Below, one piece after another: positions 41,013 to 50,500 of a DNA stretch of 64,000 nt; positions within the stretch are counted from its first letter, which is position 1, and the number at the start of each line of letters is the position of its first letter. This stretch comes from Melioribacteraceae bacterium (GTDB taxonomy: Bacteria > Bacteroidota > Ignavibacteria > Ignavibacteriales > Melioribacteraceae): contig WGCV01000047.1 of assembly GCA_015493615.1 (NCBI GenBank), positions 38,230 to 102,229 of the forward strand, read 5' to 3'. The translations under genes and the position numbers were made by a program. A model generated the notes under the pieces. It worked only from the letters and a program-made list of their open reading frames with translations, was not told where the DNA came from and made no database searches.

Positions 41013-42059
41013 TTATTTTATAATTAATAGTTTTCTCCTAATTTTTTTGCTATTAATTTCAACTTCTAATAAATACATTCCATTAGGGAAATCTATTAAA
41101 TCAATAGTATTGTTAATCAATTTTGTATCTAATATTATTTGTCCGATTAGATTATAGATTGTGAGTTTCTCAATTTTTTGCTTATCACTAATTGAAATAT
41201 TTAAAAAATTCTTTGCCGGATTTGGATAAATTGCGATATTTGAGCTAGTGGATTGTGTTTGTACGGATGAGGGATTTGGCTCTGATAACGGATTTCCTAA
41301 AAGCCAATCTGTTGCAGTCCATAAAAAATTCCAGTCAGAACCATTATCGTCAAGTTCCTCGGCAACATTAACGCCATCTCTATCGCTATCTTCTTCTATT
41401 TCAGGATGCGGGCTGATAAGTAAAACTCTGCCATTTCCATAATTGAATTTTATTATTGCGGGTTTATTATAAAAACCGTCAAAAGTTGCAATTGTATCAA
41501 TATTTGTACTTGGATAAGGACTAAAAAATGTACCTCCCCAATATAGCATATCTTCATTTTCCGGTTCAAATTGGTTTATTTCGTCCTCAAGGTTCATGGA
41601 TAGAGTTGCCATAGTATAATCTGGCCAAACAGCCAGTTCATCGATAGGACCGATTGCTACACCCTGAAACAAATCTAACGGATAATCAATTATAAATCCT
41701 TGCCAAATCAATTTATCGCAAGCAAATTCTGCCCCCGCACACATTCCTATATAAGCACCATTATCTGCCACCAAGTCTTGAATGTGTAGTATTCCCGTTG
41801 AATTAATGTCGGCATTATAATAATCCGCATCTCCGCCGGGGAAGTATATCGCTGAATAAAAATCTTTTAAGACTATTGTATTAATGTCTTGCGCGGTAAC
41901 TCTATTATGCGTTAAACCTTTCCAGTCTAAAAAATGTTCAAATGCGATAACGCCATCTTCCCAAGCGCCAACATCTCCATCATGATAGATTGCAAAGTCA
42001 TACTCTCCTTGTGCAAATAGCGATTGAATAAGAAATATAAAAAGTAATATGTTTTTCAT
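41013..42059 (-). CDS. Secreted GATase1/BPL-N-like protein with T9SS sorting tail
   Basis: A 348-residue exported protein. Signal peptide LLFIFLIQSLFAQ. Residues about 20-245 resemble a class I glutamine-amidotransferase-like fold of the kind found at the N-terminus of some biotin-protein ligases: YFPGGDADYYN, nucleophile-elbow Cys in YIGMCAGAEFACD, and a late His in LLISPHPEIEEDSD. A short linker follows, then a type IX sorting domain (IAIYPNPAKNFLNI, LTIYNLIGQIIL, FPNGMYLLEVE, basic end KIRRKLLIIK). It should be exported by T9SS and processed at the tail. Enzymatic activity is unproven. Confidence 0.82.
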   Translation of the reverse strand: MKNILLFIFLIQSLFAQGEYDFAIYHDGDVGAWEDGVIAFEHFLDWKGLTHNRVTAQDINTIVLKDFYSAIYFPGGDADYYNADINSTGILHIQDLVADNGAYIGMCAGAEFACDKLIWQGFIIDYPLDLFQGVAIGPIDELAVWPDYTMATLSMNLEDEINQFEPENEDMLYWGGTFFSPYPSTNIDTIATFDGFYNKPAIIKFNYGNGRVLLISPHPEIEEDSDRDGVNVAEELDDNGSDWNFLWTATDWLLGNPLSEPNPSSVQTQSTSSNIAIYPNPAKNFLNISISDKQKIEKLTIYNLIGQIILDTKLINNTIDLIDFPNGMYLLEVEINSKKIRRKLLIIK

Positions 42060-42672
42060 TCGTTGTGTTGCATTATTGAATTCTCTATTTTTCCTAGATT
42101 TTGTTCAAATTACCTTGGTTCGGGAGTTCCGTAAGGGACGGAGAAACAAAGTTTTGCTGAGGCTGTCCCAAGTTTTGTATAAATAAAAAAAGTCATTCAA
42201 TAAACATGGCTAATCCGCCGCGGCAGACTTCTCAAAGATAAGAGAAAATTGAGAGAAAATAAAAGCTAACCCATAAAAAATTCCACTGAAATTACAAGTC
42301 GTACACGGCTTGCCGCCTTGCGTTTTAGTACAATGTGGGATTATATTTTAGCTCCGTCCGATATGAATCCCTTCTATTGTTAATAAGTTTTTGAACTTTT
42401 TCTTTAATTCAGGTAGTTCATCTTTTGCAGTTTTACGTTTTGCCAGATAAAGGTTTTTGCTCAGGATTAATTTTCCATATTATCATTCCGAAAATGCAAG
42501 AAGCACACAAAAAATAATCCCCAAAAGTGTAGGGTGCAGGCATCGAACATGCATCGAAACGTCTCAAAGGTGCTGTATTAAAAAAATCTTAGCTTAAAGC
42601 TAAATTTTTTTCGTTTTCTTCCGATTATCAGATAGGTAATGGATTGCATAATTGTAACTTCAGGGAAGAAGT
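42060..42672. other. 613-base gap with repeat and gene debris
   Basis: No intact gene. The minus strand at about 42350-42480 has an open stretch that would encode LAKRKTAKDELPELKKKFKN and ends IEGIHIGRS, with no start codon, so it looks like the tail of a lost gene. The second R1 repeat copy is at 42515-42571. A small palindrome TTAGCTTAAAGCTAA (42589-42603) followed by T could terminate transcription. Confidence 0.5.
42515..42571. repeat. 57-bp repeat R1 (copy 2)
   Basis: Contains CAGGCATCGAA (42537) and CATGCATCGAA (42548) in tandem and AAAAGTGTAGGG upstream. About 86% identical to 40646-40702, same orientation. It lies outside the att-bounded island, beyond the T9SS protein gene. Confidence 0.7.
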
Positions 42673-44514
42673 ATGACTGATATGGAAGGGAATCTGGTTC
42701 AGCAGGAAATGAGTTCCTACTCGGAATCCGATCTCACGCGCTTTAGAAAACTCGGACGAGACAGCTTTAAAAGCTATCTGAAAATCGGCGCCGATTACTT
42801 GGATTTTATCAAAAATGTTACGCGGTACTATTCCATAGATTTACCCAAAAGCATTAACGAATATCTTATCAGAATTGAGACCGCGCCTTTATTCTGGATC
42901 GCGGATATCCCTACGCTTCAAGCAGTTGAAGAATATTTTAATAATCTGAACAAAGCGGGCGGACCTAAATATTATCAGGACTTAAAGAAATATTATTCCC
43001 GCTGGGTAACCCAAAAAAGCGAGCGCGACAAGCAATATTATACAATGTCCGCTTTCAATATATTGGAAAAAGATCCGGTAAAAAACCACGTTTTGAAGAA
43101 AATACTTCATGCAAATTTAATTACTTTCAATACACGCCAAGTAGCTTCCGACAAAGCCTTCCAATTACTTGAGGATGCGGACCGCATTCTTGAAAAGACT
43201 TCTCTGTCGCAGAACGTTAAAGATGAACTCCATTATCTAATTCAGCTTTACATCGGCTTTGTTTTCCTAAAATCGGGGGCGTTTTCCGAAGCGCAAAATA
43301 AATTTGAGGAAGCTTCGTTTATAAAGCAGAACGGTGTTTCTGCGCTTTTTTACAACGCGCTGGTGAACGTAAAATTACAAAATTACGATTCGGCTTCGAG
43401 TCTGTTATCGCACATTATCGATTACGATAAGGAAAGATTCTCGTTTGCAATCAAACACAGAAGTATAAATTTGCTGGACTTTTTCCTTCGCAACGCTGTG
43501 TCGTACAATATTTTTCTTGAGAATGATTTTGTAATGATACTTAACGATATCGAGCAGCTGTTTCTGCTTCAGCTCGGTTTTGATTCGGGCTTGTTGCGCC
43601 AGGTTATTCTGAATATTTCTAAATTATCGAATTTGAAACTAAAAGAGTTTTACGACGATTCGATACCCAAGCGATTGGAGTTTTTGGAAAAAGTTTCAGC
43701 TCAATATAGGGAAAACACAAATATTCTCACTTCGCTGATAACAAAGATTGTGCTTAATGAATATGAAAAAACGCTTGATACAATAGTTGAAAATGCGCGT
43801 AAAAAGTTCGAAGCCGAACTTATGGATGAGGTAAAATATTTCGACAAGCAGATAGCGGACAATCAGAAACGAATTGGTTTGCTTGAAGAGCAGCTTGATA
43901 AGGGAAACGACGGCATCGAGGAGCGGCTGCAATCGGCGCTGAAAACCATTACCGACGATGTGGAACGGATGGTTAACGAGCTTGAAAAAAAGCTGGAAAG
44001 CATGGATGATTCGGCGAAGTTTAATCCCGCCACTTCGTTCAAAAACTCGATGGTCTATAACGGGATAATTTCAATGGTCGTCTTTATGATTACAGGATTT
44101 GCCGGAGGTTTTATGAATAACGCCCAGCAGTTTGATAATTTCAGTCTGGTGCTTACCTCCACAATTATTGAAGGATTTAAATGGGGCGGAGTAACTTATT
44201 TGGTCGGGACTTTGGTTTCGCTGATTACTGCAGCTTCAACTTTGTTCGAAAGGACAAATGAAAAGCAGAGATTGCTTCGCCAGATTTCCTATGTGAAAAA
44301 TCTCGGAGAAAAACGAAAGAAAGAAATGCACGAAGCCGCTAAAATACAGCTTGAAACAACCGAGAAGGGATTGCAGAAGCAGATTGAGAATTACAGGAAA
44401 AAGATTGAAGAAATAAAACTTGAAAAAGAAGAATATAAAGAAAAAGTTGAAAAAGAAGTAATCGCGAAAACAGAGGAAGTCCGCACACAACTGCTACCGC
44501 TTTATATAAGTTAG
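42673..44514 (+). CDS. Coiled-coil membrane protein with TPR-like N-terminal half
   Basis: A 613-residue protein without signal peptide. Residues about 130-330 are helical and include TPR-like pairs (FLKSGAFSEAQNKFEEASF, FYNALVNVKLQNYDSASSLL). Residues about 365-450 form a coiled coil. Two membrane helices lie at about 460-480 (IISMVVFMITGFAGGFM) and 500-523 (GVTYLVGTLVSLITAAST). A second long coiled coil (525-605) ends the protein. Both coiled coils would lie on the same side of the membrane, with a hairpin between. I recognise no family; position before the sugar genes hints at a link with surface glycan assembly. Confidence 0.7.
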   Translation: MTDMEGNLVQQEMSSYSESDLTRFRKLGRDSFKSYLKIGADYLDFIKNVTRYYSIDLPKSINEYLIRIETAPLFWIADIPTLQAVEEYFNNLNKAGGPKYYQDLKKYYSRWVTQKSERDKQYYTMSAFNILEKDPVKNHVLKKILHANLITFNTRQVASDKAFQLLEDADRILEKTSLSQNVKDELHYLIQLYIGFVFLKSGAFSEAQNKFEEASFIKQNGVSALFYNALVNVKLQNYDSASSLLSHIIDYDKERFSFAIKHRSINLLDFFLRNAVSYNIFLENDFVMILNDIEQLFLLQLGFDSGLLRQVILNISKLSNLKLKEFYDDSIPKRLEFLEKVSAQYRENTNILTSLITKIVLNEYEKTLDTIVENARKKFEAELMDEVKYFDKQIADNQKRIGLLEEQLDKGNDGIEERLQSALKTITDDVERMVNELEKKLESMDDSAKFNPATSFKNSMVYNGIISMVVFMITGFAGGFMNNAQQFDNFSLVLTSTIIEGFKWGGVTYLVGTLVSLITAASTLFERTNEKQRLLRQISYVKNLGEKRKKEMHEAAKIQLETTEKGLQKQIENYRKKIEEIKLEKEEYKEKVEKEVIAKTEEVRTQLLPLYIS

Positions 44515-44683
44515 AATAGATAATCCCCAGTTTGAAATAACCGCAGAGTTCCAGAATGTTTTTTCCATTCGGCATCCTTTAAATTGAGAAAGATATTCCT
44601 CCGTTAAAGAAAAAGCTATGTTCAAAAGAAATTTTATGTTTTCGATATATTTAATATATTGAATTGATAAAAGATGGATTTAT

Positions 44684-45640
44684 ATGATTGACAGAGAATC
44701 AAAAATTTATATTCCGGGGCATAAAGGACTTGTTGGGTCGGCAATAGTCCGAAAATTTCTTTCCGAGGGATTCTCAAATTTGATTCTGTACGATTCAAAG
44801 AGTTTTGATCTTAGGGATCAAAAAAAAGTTGAGGAACTTTTTGAAACTGAAAGCCCCGAGTATGTGATAATTGCCGCCGCTAAGGTAGGAGGAATTTTAG
44901 CAAATAATTTGTTTCGCGCCGAGTTCATTTATGATAATTTGATGATAGAGGCAAATCTTATTCATAACGCATTTAAACATAAAGTAAAGAAGTTAATTTT
45001 TCTCGGAAGTTCGTGTATTTATCCTAAAATTACTTCTCAGCCCATCAAGGAAGAACAACTGCTTTCCGGATATCTGGAAAAAACAAATGAACCTTACGCG
45101 GTCGCAAAAATTGCCGGTATAAAATTATGTGAAAATTATTTCCGTCAATACGATTCTAATTTTTATTCCGTAATGCCTACAAATCTTTATGGCCCGAACG
45201 ATAATTTTGACCTCAAAAGTTCACATGTTTTGCCTGCATTAATCAGGAAAATCCATGAAGCTAAGGAAAATAACGCCGATGAAATTGAGGTTTGGGGAAC
45301 GGGAAAACCGCGGAGGGAGTTTCTCTACGTCGATGATTTGGCAGATGCAATTTTTTATCTTTTTGAAAACATTGACGCTCGGGATATTTACTCGAAAAAT
45401 ATTTCTCACCTTAATATCGGTACCGGACAGGATTTATCCGTATCCGAATTAGCCGAACTGATAAAAAAAACAGTCGGCTATGCTGGAAATATCCGTTATG
45501 ACGTTACTAAACCTGACGGGACGCCAAGAAAATTATTGGATGTAAGTCGGATTCACCAACTTGGCTGGAAACACAAAACAAGTCTTGAAGAAGGAATAAA
45601 GGAAACGTATGAGTGGTTTGTTAATAATTATAAATTATAA
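44684..45640 (+). CDS. fcl: GDP-L-fucose synthase
   Basis: Epimerase-reductase that converts GDP-4-keto-6-deoxymannose to GDP-L-fucose. Extended SDR with Rossmann motif IPGHKGLVGSAIVRKF, catalytic Ser in FLGSSCIYPK and Tyr/Lys in NEPYAVAKIAG, then YGPNDNFDLKSSHVLPALI and WGTGKPRREFLYVDDLADA, all typical of this family. 318 residues, full length. The matching dehydratase gene gmd lies 0.6 kb downstream, separated by an interrupted gene. Confidence 0.94.
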   Translation: MIDRESKIYIPGHKGLVGSAIVRKFLSEGFSNLILYDSKSFDLRDQKKVEELFETESPEYVIIAAAKVGGILANNLFRAEFIYDNLMIEANLIHNAFKHKVKKLIFLGSSCIYPKITSQPIKEEQLLSGYLEKTNEPYAVAKIAGIKLCENYFRQYDSNFYSVMPTNLYGPNDNFDLKSSHVLPALIRKIHEAKENNADEIEVWGTGKPRREFLYVDDLADAIFYLFENIDARDIYSKNISHLNIGTGQDLSVSELAELIKKTVGYAGNIRYDVTKPDGTPRKLLDVSRIHQLGWKHKTSLEEGIKETYEWFVNNYKL

Positions 45641-45693
45641 ATTTCAAATTATAAATTAATTAAGGTTTGATTCAATTATAATTAGGTTTAATA

Positions 45694-46188
45694 ATGGATG
45701 AAGGTTTAGGAAATAGAATATTTGATTTTGTATTAAGATTTGTCAACTTTTGTAAAGAATTAAATCACAGTGTTGAGAATAAAATAATAGAAGGCTTTGC
45801 AGAACCTAATTTATATGTCATTCTGAATGAAGCGAAGCGGAATGAAGAATCTCAAAACTGGTAATTATACCGAGTTTAGAGATATTTCGGACGGCTTACA
45901 CCGTCCTCAATATGACAAATTTAGGTTATGCAAAGGTCTCTAATAATTAATCAATTGTTAAGATCAGCTACTTCTATTGGGGCTAACTATGAAGAATCTC
46001 AAGGCGCTACATCTAAAGTTGATTTTAGAAATAAAATAAGAATTGCATTAAAAGAGGCTAGGGAAACGAATTATTGGTTAAGACTGTTAAAGGCAATGAA
46101 AATAATGAATAGTAGCCTGGAGGGACTTGTTGACGAATCTGAGCAATTGAAGAAAATTCTTGGAAAAATAAGTAGCTCATCTAGATAG
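45694..46188 (+). pseudogene. Four-helix-bundle protein gene split by a MITE-like element
   Basis: The N-terminal part starts at ATG 45694 (MDEGLGNRIFDFVLRFVNFC to SVENKII), then the element inserts at 45790 and adds an in-frame stop at 45862. The C-terminal part resumes at 45941 (NQLLRSATSIGANYEESQGA to the stop at 46186). Removing the element and one TAATA copy gives a continuous 111-residue protein of the four-helix-bundle (23S rRNA intervening sequence-like) family, whose usual core is NKI-x-NQL-RSATSIGANY. The C-terminal piece could start at internal codons but would lack the first helix, so the gene is probably inactive. Confidence 0.88.
45790..45940. mobile_element. MITE-like palindromic element, copy C (inside a gene)
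   Basis: 151 bp with terminal inverted repeats GAAGGCTTTGCAGAACCTAA (left) and, inverted, GAGACCTTTGCATAACCTAA (right). The 5-bp target duplication TAATA is seen at 45785-45789 and 45941-45945. The interior holds TGTCATTCTGAATGAAGCG, GAAGAATCTCAAAACTGG and the GGACGGC...GCCGTCC-like hairpin (GACGGCTTACACCGTC), shared with copy D. There is no ORF. Element plus duplication is 156 bp, a multiple of three. Confidence 0.93.
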
Positions 46189-46224
46189 AAATTTTGAATT
46201 TATAATTTGGCATTTGGAATTGAA

Positions 46225-47328
46225 ATGAAAAAAGCTTTAATAACCGGTATAACCGGTCAGGACGGAAGTTATCTTGCGGAAATATTATTGGGAAAAGGGT
46301 ATGAAGTTCATGGTATAATAAGAAGAAGCAGTTCTTTTAATACACAAAGAATTGAGCATCTGTATCAAAACCCGGAAATCTTGGACAAGAAATTATTTTT
46401 ACATTATGGCGACTTGGTAGATACCAGCAATTTAAATAGATTGTTAGAAAAAATACATCCTGATGAAATTTATAATCTCGGCGCACAATCTCATGTTAAA
46501 GTATCTTTTGAAGTGCCTGATTATACAGCCCAAGTGGATGCTTTGGGAACATTGAGATTCTTGGACGCGATTCGCGAAGTGGGCTTAGATAATAAAGTAA
46601 AGTTTTATCAAGCTTCAACCTCCGAGATGTTTGGAAAAGTGCGGGAAGTTCCTCAATCGGAAACTACTCCGTTTTATCCTCGTTCTCCCTACGGAGCAGC
46701 TAAATTATTTGCGTATTGGATTGTTAAAAATTATCGCGAAGCATATAATCTTTTTGCCGTAAACGGAATTTTGTTTAATCATGAATCTCCTCGCAGAGGC
46801 GGAACGTTTGTTACAAGAAAAGTAACAACGATTGCGTCCAAGATAGTTTTAGGAAGAGAAAAAGTATTGAGAATCGGAAATCTTGATGCCAAAAGAGATT
46901 GGGGGTATGCCCCTGAATACTGCGAGGGAATGTGGAGAATGCTTCAGCGGGATAAACCGGAAGATTATGTTCTTGCAACCGGGGAAACTCACTCGGTTAG
47001 AGAATTATGTGAAAATGCATTCCTAAATCTCGGAGTAGAAATTGAGTGGATAAATTCGGGGCTTGACTCCAAAGGTTTAGTCCGTAAGTTTGATAAAAGC
47101 GTTATTGAAAAGTTAATAGGAAATCGAAGTGTGAATCTTGCGGATTTGAAGGAATGGGATGTTATTATTGAAATTGATGAGAAATATTACCGTCCGACCG
47201 AAGTTGATTTACTTATCGGGAAACCGGATAAAGCAAAAAAAGAATTAGGATGGGAGAGCAAAGTTAAATTTTCCGAACTAATTAAAATTATGGTTGAACA
47301 TGATTTTTTGAATGTGTTAAATTATTAA
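46225..47328 (+). CDS. gmd: GDP-mannose 4,6-dehydratase
   Basis: Converts GDP-mannose to GDP-4-keto-6-deoxymannose. ATG 46225 gives the expected N-terminus [20 protein letters not shown] (NADP-binding); a TTG at 46207 is rejected. Catalytic residues in [15 protein letters not shown] and [40 protein letters not shown] and [13 protein letters not shown] complete the family pattern. 367 residues, full length. With fcl it supplies GDP-L-fucose for the fucosyltransferase-like domain of the next gene. Confidence 0.95.
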   Translation: MKKALITGITGQDGSYLAEILLGKGYEVHGIIRRSSSFNTQRIEHLYQNPEILDKKLFLHYGDLVDTSNLNRLLEKIHPDEIYNLGAQSHVKVSFEVPDYTAQVDALGTLRFLDAIREVGLDNKVKFYQASTSEMFGKVREVPQSETTPFYPRSPYGAAKLFAYWIVKNYREAYNLFAVNGILFNHESPRRGGTFVTRKVTTIASKIVLGREKVLRIGNLDAKRDWGYAPEYCEGMWRMLQRDKPEDYVLATGETHSVRELCENAFLNLGVEIEWINSGLDSKGLVRKFDKSVIEKLIGNRSVNLADLKEWDVIIEIDEKYYRPTEVDLLIGKPDKAKKELGWESKVKFSELIKIMVEHDFLNVLNY

Positions 47329-47511
47329 TTCTATTAAAATTTTACCGCATTACTTGGGCTAATATTGTGCAGATGTCCAATATTAGCTTTGTCTTATTGA
47401 GGAAAAGTTTCACCTCTAATTTTTTACTTCTGTTTTATTGTCAAATCCTTTCTTTTCTCAATTACTCGCTTTGGCGTGATTGTTGAAAATACATCACAAA
47501 AATAGGTGTTT

Positions 47512-50500
47512 ATGAAAAAAATAATTTTCTTAAATGATTGGGGTGATTCTCCTTTTGAATCACTTATGCGATATAAAAGACAGACGCCTTCAGGCGATGC
47601 CGTTTGGAATGAACTTGTCGGAACTGTCGAAATAGACGAAGCCGATTACTATATTGTTTTTGATAATTTCCCCTCCGATGAATTAATTGAGAAAATACCG
47701 TTGAATAAAGTTTTGTTTTTTCAACGGGAGCCCGAAGCAATAAAAAAAAGAAATAAATATTTTGAAAATGCTCTCTATTATGGTAGTTATGAAAATCATC
47801 ATCATTTGTCAACATGGCAGTTAATTGAGGATTTTGGTGAATTAGTTAATCGAAAAGCAAAGAAAACTAAATTACTCTCTACAGTAACAAGTGGAAAAAC
47901 CATTACCGAGGGACAGAAAAAGCGTCTTGAAGTTATTCGTAACTTAAGCGAGGTATTTAGCAATATTGATATATTTGGGAGGGGACTTTCGTCGGAAGTT
48001 TTCGGAAATTCATATAAAGGAGAGCTTAATTATAACGGTATATGTAAAATTAGAGGATTGGAAGACTATTATTTTTCTTTAGCTTTTGAAAACTCATCCT
48101 ACAATAATTATTTTACAGAAAAGTTTATTGATCCAATATTAATGTGGTCAAAACCTATTTACTGGGGAGCGCAAAATATAGCGGATTTTTTCCCTAAGGA
48201 ATCTTTTGTTTTTGTGGATATTTATGATGATAACTGTATTGAAATAATCTTAAAAGAAATTAATAAACCAGTAAATTATGATGCATTGAAGGAAGCTCGG
48301 GAATTAGTTTTATTTAAATACAATCTTTGGGCAGCAATAGAAGAAGTTATTAATGAAATTGAGGATAAAAATAGAATTTATATGAAAGAAGATTATTACA
48401 GCCAAATTGGTCAAGATAAAATTCTCGACGAGGAGTTATTTCAAAAAAAAGAAAAAGGATTTTATGTTGAAGTTGGGGCTACGGACGGGGTTCATTTTAG
48501 CAATACATTGTTCTTCGAGAAATTCAGGAATTGGGATGGAATTTGTATTGAGCCAAATCCGATAGAGTTTAAAAAACTTGAACAATCCGGGAGAAATTGT
48601 GTAAAAGAAAATGTGGCGATTTCAACTTCAAAAGGCGAAGTGGATTTTTTGGCTATTGACGGTTATGGGAAAGGACTAAGTGGAATAATTAACAACTATA
48701 ATACTAAACATCTCAATAGGATTGAAAATGAAACAAAGGAAACAGATTCGAAAAAAATTATCGTAAAAGTTAAAACTGTTCCGTTAAGCGATATATTCGA
48801 AAAACACGGTGTTTCCAAGATTAATTATTGCAGCGTTGATGTTGAAGGTTCTGAATTTGAAGTTATAAAATCAATTGATTTTTCAAAGGTCAGTATAGAT
48901 TGTTTTACAATTGAGAATAATTACGGTATAGAAGAAATAATTAGTTTTCTTGAAGGGAAAGGATATCTTCATTGGAAAACCATACAATGGGATGAAGTTT
49001 TTGTTCACAAATCATTTTTTGAAAATGACGAAGAAAAATCGGTTTATTTAGATAAAAGTGAAATTCAAAAAGTCATAAAACCGCATTTTGCAAATCTATT
49101 AGATATAGAACACGGAGCTTACAAAAAGACGGTTCCCGCAACAGAATTAGTAAACTCGAAACGTATTGATCCTATGGCAAAATATATATTCGTAAGATTT
49201 AAAGAAGATAGAATTAATTCGGAGTGGGGACGTGAAGTTTATCTTGAGCATCTCCGGGCATTTAACGGTTTTGTTGAAGGAGACGGAACGGGTAAAAAAG
49301 GAATTGATGCATTTGTCAGTTCGTTTGAGAACTTACTTGCTTCCATGAAATTAAACGGTTTTGACGAAACAAAATCGATGCTGCCGGTTTCCAACAACTT
49401 GGAATTGATTGAGGGGGCGCATCGTTTGGGAATTTTACTCTATCTCAGACAAAAAGTGCCTGTATTAATTTTTAAAAATGAAGGTTGGAATTATAATTAC
49501 AACTTTTTTAGATCTAAAAATTTAGAGCAAAAATATCTCGATTTTATGGCACTCCAATATATACGATTTAACAAAAATTTAAAGATTGTTCTTCTTTTTC
49601 CCGCGGCAGAAGGGAATGAAGAAAAAGTTAAGAAAATTTTGTTAGAGCAAGGCGAAATATATTATGAAAAAGAGGTGTTGTTAAGTCAATCGGGAGCAAT
49701 ACTTTTTTTAACTCAAGTTTATCACGGCGAGGAGTGGCTGGGAGACATCGGGAATGGGTTTCCCGGCGCAAAGGATAAAGCCGGTTATTGTTTTGCGGGA
49801 AATTCCTCATTGAGAGTTTATCTGTTTGAAAACAAGGGAGAAATTCCAATTGCCGAATTAAAAGAAAAAATAAGGAATATCTACGGAATTGGAAAACATT
49901 CCGTGCATATTAACGATACATTTGAGGAAACTGAATTACTGGCGAATATTCTGTTTAATCAGAACAGCATTGATTTTCTGAATTATGCAAGCGTTAAAAA
50001 TTTTAGCAATTTTTGGACGCTTTTTGAAAAATTAAAAAATGCAGTCAGACGGGGAAATATTGACACGGAACTTTTTGCTTTAGCCGGCAGCGCTCCATTA
50101 TCGTTATTGGGTTTGAGAGAGGCTAACGATATTGATTATATATCACAAAATGATACAATTTATTTTGATGAAGAAAAAATATCTAATCACGTAACTGAAA
50201 AATCTTATTACCCATATTCATTTGACGATATTATTTTTAATCCTCAAAACCATTTTTATTTTAGCGGGATAAAGTTTGCTTCTCTGAATGTGATAAAAAA
50301 AATGAAGCTCAGACGGGGTGAACCAAAAGATATTAGAGATATTAAACTTCTGAATAACTTTTTGGAGAGCAATAATGAACTTAAATTTTATCTTAATTAC
50401 GTAGAAGACCTGGTTGAAAAAGAAGAGTTTGATAAAGCAAGACAACTTTTGCAATACTTAGATATCGTTTATAGGAGCAACCCTTCTGTAAAAAACAATA

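Noticed and set aside
42350..42480. Short minus-strand open frame in the gap before the coiled-coil gene
   Set aside because: It has no start codon and is preceded by a stop; it may be the tail of a lost gene but is too short to name.
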